Source: Bacteroidota bacterium
GTDB taxonomy: Bacteria > Bacteroidota > Bacteroidia > NS11-12g > UBA955
Length of the DNA: 7,752 nt
Assembly (NCBI GenBank): GCA_018969565.1
Contig: JAGWYC010000091.1
Coordinates: 1 to 7,752, forward strand
Reading direction: 5' to 3'
In this document: one piece after another, positions 1 through 6,517 of the stretch
Layout of the letters: every line of letters starts with the position of its first letter
Position numbering within the stretch: position 1 is the first letter of the stretch
Made by a program: the position numbers and the translations under genes
Notes under the pieces: model-generated
Told to the model about the DNA's origin: nothing
Seen by the model: only the letters and a program-made list of their open reading frames with translations
The model's database searches: none

Positions 1-678
1 AATCACGCGGATGCCGGAAAAGGTCTCCTGGGCAAAGGTGGTCAACCGGCTTAATTGCTGCTGAATCCTGCTGCTGCGCTTGTTGATGATGATGCTCACC
101 TTGTAAATGGAGTAACTCATCAGCGGCAAAGGCAGCAACACATACATACTCAGTTCGGCATTGGTGTAGAACATGATCAGCACCACGGCCAGAAAAGTGA
201 ACAGGAAGTTCACGGTGTACATCACGGCAGGTCCCACGAACATGCGCACATGGCCAACATCTTCACTCATGCGCGCCATCAGGTCTCCGGTGAAGTTTCT
301 GCGGAAGAAGGCCAGCGGCAGCCGCTGATATTTTCGGAACAGGTCGTTCTTCAGGTCGTACTCTACATAGCGCGACATATTGATGATGTACTGCCGCATC
401 AAATACATGAAGAAGCCGCGTATCACGGCGGCCAGTAATATCAATCCGGCAAAAACCAGGGCCGTGCGCACCGCATCAGCCTCCAGAAGTTCCGCGCCCG
501 GATGATTCTTGACCATCCCCGCCAGCCGCACACGCTCGGCGGTTTCGTCAAAACCCAGGCGCACCAGCATGGGTACATATACAGCGGCAATATTGGAAAG
601 AATGACAAAAAACAAACCCGGCAGCAGACGCCCCAGGTAACGTTTCAGATAAGGCTTTAAACCGGCTAATTCCCGCAC
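1..678 (-). CDS. ABC exporter half-transporter, N-terminal membrane part (partial at window edge)
   Basis: The visible 226 residues are the transmembrane domain of a type I (type IV fold) ABC exporter; the rest, including the ATPase domain, lies beyond base 1. Hydrophobic segments are seen at about residues 16-38, 71-93, 145-161 and 166-182. Residues 107-141 carry the family hallmark after TM2: a YDLKNDLFRKYQ stretch, then LPLAFF, then TGDLMARMSEDV, matching the cytosolic extension of MsbA/MdlA/LmrA-type exporters. The fragment stops in the FSGIRVI segment of the second long cytosolic helix. The start is taken as GTG at 678-676. An in-frame TAG lies at 717-715, the first in-frame ATG would remove TM1, and a promoter-like CACCTTTG lies 7 bases before the GTG; a TTG at 708-706 lies upstream of that motif and is less likely. 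The gene is divergent from the leucine dehydrogenase gene across 137 bases. The substrate cannot be told. The family call is firm and the start is moderately sure. Confidence 0.9.
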   Translation of the reverse strand, partial: MRELAGLKPYLKRYLGRLLPGLFFVILSNIAAVYVPMLVRLGFDETAERVRLAGMVKNHPGAELLEADAVRTALVFAGLILLAAVIRGFFMYLMRQYIINMSRYVEYDLKNDLFRKYQRLPLAFFRRNFTGDLMARMSEDVGHVRMFVGPAVMYTVNFLFTFLAVVLIMFYTNAELSMYVLLPLPLMSYSIYKVSIIINKRSSRIQQQLSRLTTFAQETFSGIRVI

Positions 679-681
679 GAT

Positions 682-693
682 GCTGCAAAGGTG
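682..693 (-). promoter_or_regulatory. Putative -7 promoter element of the partial ABC exporter gene
   Basis: Read on the minus strand, CACCTTTG at 693-686 matches the Bacteroidota -7 consensus TAnnTTTG at all fixed positions except the first. It is followed by CAGC, giving an ACCTTTGCAGC string identical to the one in the divergent dehydrogenase promoter. No good -33 TTTG lies at 19-21 bases; the nearest candidate is TTTA at 719-716 with a 22-base spacer. The GTG start is 7 bases past the motif, so the leader would be only a few bases long. Confidence 0.45.
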
Positions 694-770
694 CCGCCAA
701 GTTGCCAAAAAACGCTAAACCTCTTGCCAAATTTGATTTAACTTATTGGTTTTCAAGGTGTTAAGAAAGA

Positions 771-801
771 TTTGAGCAACTTATGAAATCTGTTACCTTT
801 G
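771..801 (+). promoter_or_regulatory. Bacteroidota-type promoter of the leucine dehydrogenase gene
   Basis: TTTG at 771-774 (-33 element) and TACCTTTG at 794-801 (-7 element) are separated by 19 bases. This is an exact match to the TTTG-N19-21-TAnnTTTG consensus known for the primary sigma factor in Bacteroides and Flavobacterium. The ATG at 816 is 14 bases beyond the -7 element, so the expected 5' leader is only about ten bases. No Shine-Dalgarno sequence is present, as is normal in this phylum. Confidence 0.85.
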
Positions 802-815
802 CAGCCGTTTAAAAC

Positions 816-1919
816 ATGACCCAAACGCAAGGAAGTGCCGTTACAGAAACCTCTTTTGAACTGTTCGGCAGGCTCGAAAACACAGGTCACGAACAGGTAG
901 TATTCTGCCAGGACAAAGCCTCCGGTCTCAAAGCGCTGATAGCCATCCACAACACCGTACTCGGTCCCGGACTGGGCGGTACCCGTATGTGGAAGTACAG
1001 CACCGAAGCGGAAGCCCTGAATGATGTATTGCGCCTGTCACGGGGGATGACCTACAAAGCCAGCATCGCAGGCCTGAACCTCGGTGGCGCTAAAGCCGTT
1101 ATCATCGGCGATGCCAACCACCAGAAATCAGAAGCCCTGATGCGCAAATTCGGTCGCTTCGTTGAAAACCTGAACGGCAAGTACATCACCGCGGAAGATG
1201 TGGGAACTACCACCCGCGACATGGAATACGTGAACATGGAAACCGACCACGTGGTGGGTCTGCCCGAAGCTATGGGCGGCGGCGGAGACCCTTCTCCTGT
1301 AACTGCCTACGGCGTGTACATGGGCATCAAGGCTTCCGCAAAACAAGCCTGGGGCAACGACAGCCTGAGCGGCAAAACCGTGGCAGTGCAAGGTATCGGG
1401 AAAGTAGGGATGCACCTGCTGGAACACCTGCACAAGGAAGGCGCTAAGATGATCGTTTCCGACATCAATACCGATAACCTGAAGCATGCAGCAGCTACCT
1501 TCGGTGCTACTGTGGTGAACGGCGATGAAATCTTCGACCAGAACGCGGAAATCTTCGCGCCCTGTGCCCTCGGTGCCGTGCTGAACAGCAAAAACATCGA
1601 ACGCCTGAAGTGCCAGATCATCGCAGGCGCTGCCAATAACCAGCTCGAAGACGAAACCGTTCACGGCGACATGGTGCGCAGCAAAGGCATGATCTACGCC
1701 CCCGACTTCGTGATCAACGCCGGCGGTCTGATCAACGTGTACAGCGAATACACCGGCTATGTAAGGGAACTGGCGATGGCTCAGACTGAGAACATCTACC
1801 ATACCATCCTGAACATCTACAAGCGTGCTTCAGAGCGCAACATCAACAACCAGCTCGCTGCGATTGAACTGGCTGAGAAGCGCATCCACGACATGATGCT
1901 GGTGAAATCCACCTATTAA
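816..1919 (+). CDS. Leucine / branched-chain amino acid dehydrogenase (Glu/Leu/Phe/Val dehydrogenase family)
   Basis: The 367-residue protein is predicted to catalyse reversible NAD-dependent oxidative deamination of leucine, valine or isoleucine to the 2-oxo acid plus ammonia, in the cytosol. Its length is normal for leucine dehydrogenase. The N-terminal substrate domain (about 1-155) shows GPGLGGTRMW at 50-59, GMTYK ending at K81, GLNLGGAK ending at K93, and TAEDVGTT with D128. K81, K93 and D128 line up with the substrate-binding and catalytic Lys/Lys/Asp of Bacillus leucine dehydrogenase. A Rossmann NAD domain follows, with GIGKVG at 193-198 and D216 in VSDIN, the acidic residue that favours NAD over NADP. 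APCALGAVLN and YAPDFVINAGG are also typical. The pairing lysine motif reads GGAK where Bacillus enzymes have GGGK. It has its own promoter and terminator, so it is probably monocistronic. The product could serve branched-chain amino acid breakdown or provide primers for iso-branched fatty acids; that is inference. A phenylalanine or valine preference cannot be excluded. Confidence 0.93.
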   Translation: MTQTQGSAVTETSFELFGRLENTGHEQVVFCQDKASGLKALIAIHNTVLGPGLGGTRMWKYSTEAEALNDVLRLSRGMTYKASIAGLNLGGAKAVIIGDANHQKSEALMRKFGRFVENLNGKYITAEDVGTTTRDMEYVNMETDHVVGLPEAMGGGGDPSPVTAYGVYMGIKASAKQAWGNDSLSGKTVAVQGIGKVGMHLLEHLHKEGAKMIVSDINTDNLKHAAATFGATVVNGDEIFDQNAEIFAPCALGAVLNSKNIERLKCQIIAGAANNQLEDETVHGDMVRSKGMIYAPDFVINAGGLINVYSEYTGYVRELAMAQTENIYHTILNIYKRASERNINNQLAAIELAEKRIHDMMLVKSTY

Positions 1920-1940
1920 TTTTCTGAAACAAATCATCAT

Positions 1941-1972
1941 AAACCCCGTGGCGCACGCTTCGGGGTTTTTTT
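1941..1972 (+). terminator. Rho-independent terminator after leucine dehydrogenase
   Basis: AAACCCCG (1941-1948) and CGGGGTTT (1961-1968) form a perfect 8-bp stem around a 12-base loop, and the 3' arm runs into a T tract ending at 1972. It starts 21 bases after the dehydrogenase stop codon and separates this gene from the co-directional membrane protein gene. Confidence 0.88.
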
Positions 1973-1986
1973 ATGGCCCGGCATAC

Positions 1987-1994
1987 CTAATTTG
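1987..1994 (+). promoter_or_regulatory. Weak -7-like element before the membrane protein gene
   Basis: CTAATTTG followed by CGCCCC lies 6 bases before the ATG at 2001. It keeps the TTTGC core of the Bacteroidota -7 box but not the TA at its expected spacing. No TTTG is seen at -33; that position falls in the T tract of the preceding terminator. The same TTTGC-near-start layout at other genes in the window is the main support. Confidence 0.35.
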
Positions 1995-2000
1995 CGCCCC

Positions 2001-3530
2001 ATGGCCACGTTGCGCAAAGACAAAGCCTCGCTGTTATGGCTTCCGCTGGGCGCCCTGCTCTTCCTGCTCATTGACGGAGGCCGGGGATGGCCCGAAGGCG
2101 GTCAGGACAGTTGGAACCACTTCCTCTACGGACGCTGGGCCTTCCGGCATCCTGAACTGTTTCTGGACCAATGGGGTAAACCGCTGTACACGCTGCTTAT
2201 CAGCCTTCCGGCACAACTGGGTTTTCATGCGGTGCTGTATTTCAACATCGCCTGTAGCCTGTTCACAGGCTTGCTGATGTATCGCTTTGCCCTGCGCCTG
2301 CAATGGAAGCATCCCTGGCTGGCCTATCCCCTCACCTGGTTCACCCCGGTGCTGTTTGGCAATACCGTTTCTGCCCTCACCGAGCCGCTCAACGCATTGT
2401 TGGTAGCATTCGTGCTGTTCTTATTTGCTTCGGAAAGAAAAACTGCGGCTGTGCTTATAGCTTCCTTATTGCCTTTGGTGCGGAGCGAAGGCTATGTGAT
2501 CATCGCCGCCATTGCCTGCTACCTGCTGCTTAGCCGCGGCTGGAAACTCCTGCCACTGCTCTGCGGCGGAACCCTGTTGCTCGCCCTGGCCGGCTGGCTG
2601 GATTCCGGCGACCCCCTCTGGATCATCCACAGCAATCCCTACCTGCGCTTCAATGCGGAAACACGCTGGCATCCCGGCAGCGGCGACTTCTTCCACTACC
2701 TGCACCAACAGCGCCTCATCACCGGAACCGCCGGACTTGTACTGTCAATCGCGGGCTGGCTGGCCGCCCTGGCCATCCTGAGCGAACAACTGCCCGTCAG
2801 CAGCCGTCTCCGCCTGCTGCTTGGTCATCTGCGTGAACGACTGAAAGGCAGTCCCGAACACGCCTCCCTGGTATTCCTGCTTGCAGGGGGCATCGCGGCG
2901 GCCTACTTCCTGGCGCATTCCTACCTGTGGTGGAGCGGCAGCATGGGTTCCCACGGACTGCTGCGCGTGTTCGCCGTGATTGTTCCCTGCTTTGTTGTTG
3001 CACAGCATTTCCTGCTGAACCTGCTGGCCGGGCTTCCCAAGATGAACAAAATCCTCCCCCCCCTGCTCATAGCCGGCACCGCCTTGCTTGGAATAAACGC
3101 CTACCACACCGCCCATTACGCCCTGCCCTGGAACTTCAGGACCGCTTCCATTCCGGCGCCGCCACAGGCTTCCACCGTGCAGCGCAGCATGGCCTGGCTC
3201 AAAGCCCACAACCTCGACAGTCGTGTGCTGGTGCATCAGCTTCCTTTTTTCAATATGATGTACGAACTGGACCACTGGGAAAAACCGGAACTGGCCAAGA
3301 CCTTTTATATCTGGAGCATTGACTGGCGCGACAACTTCTCGCGGGACTGGATGCCGGTAGGCAGCATTGTGTTATACGACGGCTACCACGCCGGGCGCGA
3401 CGGCTTCCTGCCTAAAGACAGCATCATGAACAGCAGCCGCTACCAATTGCTGCACCATGAACCTTTTCAGGACGAAGCAGGGAAATCGAATCCCCAGTTC
3501 GATGTATGGCTGTTTGAGAAGCAGCGCTGA
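2001..3530 (+). CDS. Polytopic membrane protein, GT-C glycosyltransferase-like
   Basis: The 509-residue protein has many hydrophobic segments, clearly near residues 10-25, 62-95, 107-120, 130-144, 148-178, 185-198, 242-260, 288-305, 320-346 and 352-368, followed by a soluble C-terminus of about 120 residues. After the first membrane segment a loop carries GGQDSWNHFLYGRWAF, then HPELFLDQWGKPLYT. An acidic residue in the first periplasmic loop followed by HP and P(L) motifs is typical of GT-C enzymes that move sugars from lipid-phosphate donors onto lipids or proteins at the membrane. TEPLNALL (127-134) and LPLVRSEGY (157-165) also recall this superfamily. The C-terminal part (about 390-509) lacks obvious membrane segments and is presumably extracytoplasmic. 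ATG 2001 is preferred over an in-frame TTG at 1992, which would lie inside the putative -7 element. The gene is convergent with the SDR gene, 9 bases away. Donor, acceptor and pathway are unknown; the GT-C assignment rests on topology and motif resemblance. Confidence 0.72.
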   Translation: MATLRKDKASLLWLPLGALLFLLIDGGRGWPEGGQDSWNHFLYGRWAFRHPELFLDQWGKPLYTLLISLPAQLGFHAVLYFNIACSLFTGLLMYRFALRLQWKHPWLAYPLTWFTPVLFGNTVSALTEPLNALLVAFVLFLFASERKTAAVLIASLLPLVRSEGYVIIAAIACYLLLSRGWKLLPLLCGGTLLLALAGWLDSGDPLWIIHSNPYLRFNAETRWHPGSGDFFHYLHQQRLITGTAGLVLSIAGWLAALAILSEQLPVSSRLRLLLGHLRERLKGSPEHASLVFLLAGGIAAAYFLAHSYLWWSGSMGSHGLLRVFAVIVPCFVVAQHFLLNLLAGLPKMNKILPPLLIAGTALLGINAYHTAHYALPWNFRTASIPAPPQASTVQRSMAWLKAHNLDSRVLVHQLPFFNMMYELDHWEKPELAKTFYIWSIDWRDNFSRDWMPVGSIVLYDGYHAGRDGFLPKDSIMNSSRYQLLHHEPFQDEAGKSNPQFDVWLFEKQR

Positions 3531-3539
3531 GCGGAATCT

Positions 3540-4382
3540 TCAATGGTCGTAGGAAGTATCCGCAGCGCGTGATTCCCAGGAGGAAATTTCGGCTTCCAGT
3601 TGCTTCATCTTCACACGAAAACCTTCAATCGCCAGAGGACCCAAGGGTAAGTGCAGGGGCGGATTTGCGGAAGCTGCTGCCTCCATAATCACCCGCGCCG
3701 CCTTGTCGGGATCTCCAGGTTGCTGTCCGTTATAGCCCTGAATCTGGGCAATGCGCACACCCGCCGTTTCCTGATATTCAGCCATCACCCTGCGCGTGCG
3801 CACCGAGCTGCTTCCCGCCCAGGCCGTGCGGAAGGGGCCCGGCTCCACCAGGATTACCCGGATGCCAAACGGTTGCAGTTCCTGCGCCATCGCCTCGCTC
3901 ATGCCTTCCAGTGCGAACTTGCTGGCGTTGTATATGCCGAGGCCATTGGTGCCGCGGAATCCCGCGATGGAACTGATCTGGATGATGCAGCCGCTTCGCC
4001 GCTCCCGCATGGTCGGAATCAGCGCCTGACACATGGCCAGGGCTCCGAAGAAATTGGTTTCCATCTGTGCGCGGGCCTCGTCCATATCGGTCTCTTCAAT
4101 GGCGCCGAACAGACCATAGCCGGCATTGTTTACCAATACATCCACGCTTCCATAGGCCGATAGCAGCTTCTGAACTTCTTGACGCACCGCATCATGTTGG
4201 TTCACATCCAACACGATGCCGCGGGTAAAACCGGGACAAATGGCTTCATATTCCGCCACCTGCTCGGCTTTGCGCAGTGTACCCACCGCGATATGTCCTT
4301 CCTTTGCCACGGCTGCCGCCAAGGCCCTGCCCAATCCGCCCGAAACCCCGGTGATGAGCCATACCTGCTGCCCTGTTTTCAT
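3540..4382 (-). CDS. Short-chain dehydrogenase/reductase (classical SDR)
   Basis: The 280-residue protein is a classical SDR oxidoreductase, a soluble NAD(P)-dependent alcohol dehydrogenase or ketone reductase. The cofactor motif TGVSGGLG is at residues 11-18, and R37 at the end of the second strand suggests a preference for NADP(H). The acidic LDV (D59) binds adenine. NNAG is at 85-88, and the catalytic residues are visible as N110, S138 (ISSIAG), Y151 and K155 (YNASK). A PGPFRT segment (181-186) follows, as in many classical members. Length is normal for the group, slightly long at the C-terminus, where residues about 255-280 form a charged tail. The start is ATG 4382-4380, which places the Rossmann motif at the usual distance. 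The frame stays open upstream to 4616, but that extension has no SDR features and overlaps the divergent exporter gene. The protein resembles the 17-beta-hydroxysteroid-dehydrogenase-like bacterial SDRs; the substrate cannot be deduced. Confidence 0.92.
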   Translation of the reverse strand: MKTGQQVWLITGVSGGLGRALAAAVAKEGHIAVGTLRKAEQVAEYEAICPGFTRGIVLDVNQHDAVRQEVQKLLSAYGSVDVLVNNAGYGLFGAIEETDMDEARAQMETNFFGALAMCQALIPTMRERRSGCIIQISSIAGFRGTNGLGIYNASKFALEGMSEAMAQELQPFGIRVILVEPGPFRTAWAGSSSVRTRRVMAEYQETAGVRIAQIQGYNGQQPGDPDKAARVIMEAAASANPPLHLPLGPLAIEGFRVKMKQLEAEISSWESRAADTSYDH

Positions 4383-4389
4383 GCGGTTG

Positions 4390-4397
4390 CAAAGAAA
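4390..4397 (-). promoter_or_regulatory. Putative -7 element of the SDR gene
   Basis: On the minus strand TTTCTTTG (4397-4390) followed by CAACC matches TAnnTTTG except for T in place of A at position two. It ends 7 bases before the ATG at 4382. A TTTG at 4425-4422 could be the -33 box, but the 24-base spacer is longer than the usual 19-21. Confidence 0.45.
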
Positions 4398-4529
4398 ATC
4401 ATAATTCCCGAGCCGTGATAACAAACGTGGTGGATGAGCCAATTCATGGGACACCAACAGGAATTTGCTCCCCCATAAAATCACACATAATAATCCCGTT
4501 CGCATACCCCTTACAGCGCGCAGCAAAAC

Positions 4530-4537
4530 GATATTTG
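4530..4537 (+). promoter_or_regulatory. Putative -7 element of the second ABC exporter gene
   Basis: GATATTTG (4530-4537) followed by CAC differs from TAnnTTTG only at the first base and ends 11 bases before the ATG at 4549. No convincing TTTG lies 19-21 bases upstream, so the -33 element is weak or absent. The motif argues that translation starts at 4549 and not at an upstream ATG at 4465. Confidence 0.4.
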
Positions 4538-4548
4538 CACTTCCAACC

Positions 4549-6363
4549 ATGGCCCGAAAAACCGACCGCGACATCCCCAAAGCACCCATCAACCGCAGCA
4601 ACCTGATGCGGGGCATGCGCCTGTTTCGCTATATTAGCACCACAGACCGCTGGCTGTTTGCCCTCGGCACCCTGTTCCTGCTGCTCACCGCCGCCACCGC
4701 CCTGCTGTTCCCGCGCCTCACCGGGAAACTGGTGGATGCTGCCATGCCGGGAAGTAACCAGGCAAGCACCCTGGCTCAACTGAAAGAGGTAGCCGTGTGG
4801 TTTGTCTATCTGTTCCTGGCCCAGGCCGTGTTTAGCTTCCTGCGCATCTCGCTGTACGTACGTGTGACGGAAAATATGGTATTCAACCTGCGCAAAGACC
4901 TGTTTCACCACCTGCTGCTGCAGCCCATGAGCTTCTTCACCCAGAACCGGGGCGGGGATCTCATGAGCCGTTTCAGCGCCGACATCAGCCAGATCCAGGA
5001 TACCTTCACCACCCATATTGCCATGTTCCTGAGGCAATTGCTCATCATCGTCGGCGGCGTGGTGATGCTGTTCTTCACCAGCATGAAACTTGCCCAGCTC
5101 ATGCTGCTCAGCATTCCCGTGGTGGTGGTAATTTCTCTTTTCTTCGGAAGATATATCCGCCGCATCTCCAAAGATGTGCAGGATATGACGGGGCAGAATA
5201 ATGTGATTGTGGATGAAGTGATTACGGGCATCATGAACGTGAAGAGCTTCACCAACGAAGTGTTTGAAAAGCGTCGCTTCGGACAAAGCGCGGGCCATAT
5301 CCGTAAGGAGAGCATCTACCGCGGCATGCTGCGCGGGGCCTTCTCTTCCTTCATCATCGTATGCCTGTTCGGCGCCATGACCTGGCTGATTTATATGGGA
5401 CTTCAACTGGTACAAAGTGGCGATATGCGCATCGGCGATATGATCCAGTTTATGTTCGTTACGGGATTTGTAGGCGGAAGCATCGGCGGACTGGCCGAAC
5501 AGTACGTACAGATTCAGCGCACGCTGGGCGCCGTGGAACGGGTGTTCGATGTGATTGACCGCGAAGGCGAACCATTGAAGTTCAGCGAAAAGCCCATCAG
5601 CACACGCTATCAGGGACATCTGCAGGTGCAAAACCTCAGCTTCAGCTACCCCAACCGCGATGTACCTGTATTGCAGGATGTGAGCTTCGAGGCAAAGTCC
5701 GGCGAGATGTTGGCCATCGTGGGCCCCAGCGGCTCCGGGAAAAGCACCCTGGCCTCGATCCTCCTCGGATTATATCGCCCTACAGGCGGACAGTTACTGA
5801 TTGACGGCGTACCCGCTTCCACCTTAGACCTGCACGAGCTGCGCAGCAATATGGCGCTGGTGCCGCAGGAAGTAATCTTGTTCGGCGGAAGCATCTACGA
5901 CAACATACGCTATGGACGGCCTTCAGCGGAGAAGGAAGAAATTCTCCGTGCTGCGGAACAGGCCCACGCCCATAGCTTCATCAGCAGCTTTCCGCAGGGT
6001 TATGAAACCGTGGTAGGCGACCGCGGTATCCGGCTTTCCGGAGGACAAAGACAGCGCGTGGCCATCGCCCGGGCCATTCTGAAAGATCCGTCTATTCTGG
6101 TGCTGGACGAGGCCACCAGCTCTCTGGACAGCGAGAGCGAACGGCTGGTGCAAGATGCGCTGAACACGCTCATGAAAGGCCGCACCTCGGTGGTAATTGC
6201 CCACCGGCTGAGCACCATCCGCAAAGCCGACCGCATCATCGTACTGGACCAGGGCCGAGTGGTGGAAAGCGGCAGCCACGAAAGCCTCATGGCCAACCCC
6301 GACGGACTCTACCACCGCATGTGTACCCTGCAGATGCAAAGCGGGATGTATGAGTTGGAGTGA
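4549..6363 (+). CDS. ABC exporter half-transporter, membrane domain fused to ATPase (MsbA/ABCB10-like)
   Basis: The 604-residue inner-membrane protein is a complete half-transporter that would act as a dimer, driving ATP-dependent export of a lipid, peptide or drug-like substrate. The membrane domain (about 25-325) has segments near 35-55, 82-104, 157-177, 182-200, 262-285 and 295-315, with the intracellular NLRKDLFHHLL...GGDLMSRFSADI stretch at 113-146. The ATPase domain (about 355-604) has every canonical motif: A-loop Y367, Walker A GPSGSGKST at 392-400 (K398), Q-loop Q440, signature LSGGQ at 496-500, Walker B ILVLDEA at 516-522 (catalytic E521), D-loop SSLD at 524-527 and switch H552. Because both ATP sites of a homodimer would be intact, homodimer function is likely. 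ATG 4549 is chosen because it follows a promoter-like motif; the 28 extra codons from 4465 are not exporter-like. The gene is divergent from the SDR gene by 166 bases and convergent with the Panacea-type gene. It belongs to a different subfamily from the exporter at the left edge, and its substrate is unknown. Confidence 0.95.
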   Translation: MARKTDRDIPKAPINRSNLMRGMRLFRYISTTDRWLFALGTLFLLLTAATALLFPRLTGKLVDAAMPGSNQASTLAQLKEVAVWFVYLFLAQAVFSFLRISLYVRVTENMVFNLRKDLFHHLLLQPMSFFTQNRGGDLMSRFSADISQIQDTFTTHIAMFLRQLLIIVGGVVMLFFTSMKLAQLMLLSIPVVVVISLFFGRYIRRISKDVQDMTGQNNVIVDEVITGIMNVKSFTNEVFEKRRFGQSAGHIRKESIYRGMLRGAFSSFIIVCLFGAMTWLIYMGLQLVQSGDMRIGDMIQFMFVTGFVGGSIGGLAEQYVQIQRTLGAVERVFDVIDREGEPLKFSEKPISTRYQGHLQVQNLSFSYPNRDVPVLQDVSFEAKSGEMLAIVGPSGSGKSTLASILLGLYRPTGGQLLIDGVPASTLDLHELRSNMALVPQEVILFGGSIYDNIRYGRPSAEKEEILRAAEQAHAHSFISSFPQGYETVVGDRGIRLSGGQRQRVAIARAILKDPSILVLDEATSSLDSESERLVQDALNTLMKGRTSVVIAHRLSTIRKADRIIVLDQGRVVESGSHESLMANPDGLYHRMCTLQMQSGMYELE

Positions 6364-6370
6364 TGCACTT

Positions 6371-6398
6371 CTGTCATACGGAGCCTGTCAAAGGACAG
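6371..6398 (+). repeat. Possible second short intergenic repeat with a 5-bp hairpin
   Basis: Eight bases after the exporter stop codon, CTGTCATACGGAGC leads into CTGTC-AAAG-GACAG (6385-6398), a 5-bp stem with a 4-base loop. The text resembles a widespread bacterial intergenic repeat built around TGTCATCCTGAGC...GAAGGAC, though with several differences. It is unlike the neighbouring CGGTCATCGAGT units. The likeness is from memory and could be chance. Confidence 0.35.
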
Positions 6399-6403
6399 CC
6401 CAT

Positions 6404-6450
6404 ACCGGTCATCGAGTCTGCAACCGGGAGCAAGGCCTGGCGGTAACCGC
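6404..6450 (+). repeat. Repeat left arm, copy 1
   Basis: This 47-base unit begins ACCGGTCATCGAGTCTGC and matches 6518-6564 at 42 of 47 positions by direct reading. Its right end contains TGGCGG-TAA-CCGCCA (6438-6452), a tight 6-bp hairpin. GCCTGGCGG at 6435-6443 is also perfectly complementary to CCGCCAGGC at 6469-6477 in the following right arm, so two alternative pairings compete. Confidence 0.85.
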
Positions 6451-6453
6451 CAC

Positions 6454-6494
6454 CCGGTCATCGAGTAGCCGCCAGGCATATCGAGATGTCAGGG
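6454..6494 (+). repeat. Repeat right arm, copy 1
   Basis: This 41-base unit runs from CCGGTCATCGAGTAG through CCGCCAGGC (6469-6477) to ATATCGAGATGTCAGGG. It shares its first 16 bases and its last 15 bases with the copy at 6590-6639, which is 9 bases longer in the middle. CCGCCAGGC pairs with GCCTGGCGG of the left arm at 6435-6443. Confidence 0.85.
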
Positions 6495-6517
6495 CCGTAG
6501 TAAAGGCGTGACCAAGG

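Noticed and set aside
55..438. A 127-codon plus-strand frame at the left edge
   Set aside because: It lies antisense to the clear ABC exporter membrane domain, and its composition (many His and Gln) is that of a shadow frame.
1128..1802. A 224-codon minus-strand frame inside the leucine dehydrogenase gene
   Set aside because: It is a His/Val-rich antisense shadow of a well-conserved enzyme and shows no promoter or domain.
4465..4548. Upstream ATG giving the second exporter 28 extra residues
   Set aside because: The extra segment contains the likely -7 element and no exporter-like sequence; ATG 4549 fits better.
4383..4616. Upstream extension of the SDR protein by 78 residues
   Set aside because: The extension has no SDR features and overlaps the exporter start. 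ATG 4382 puts TGxxxGxG at the normal position, with a TTTGC motif just before it.
4444..5631. A 395-codon open frame on the minus strand opposite the exporter gene
   Set aside because: It is the antisense of a fully canonical ABC exporter. Its product is rich in His, Gln and Glu with no recognisable motif, which is typical of a high-GC shadow frame.
1..6363. The two ABC exporters as a heterodimeric pair
   Set aside because: They are almost 4 kb apart in opposite orientations with unrelated genes between. The second has all ATPase motifs intact, so homodimers are more likely; the ATPase of the first is not visible.
6385..6398. Hairpin after the second exporter as a rho-independent terminator
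   Set aside because: The stem is only 5 bp and no T tract follows it.
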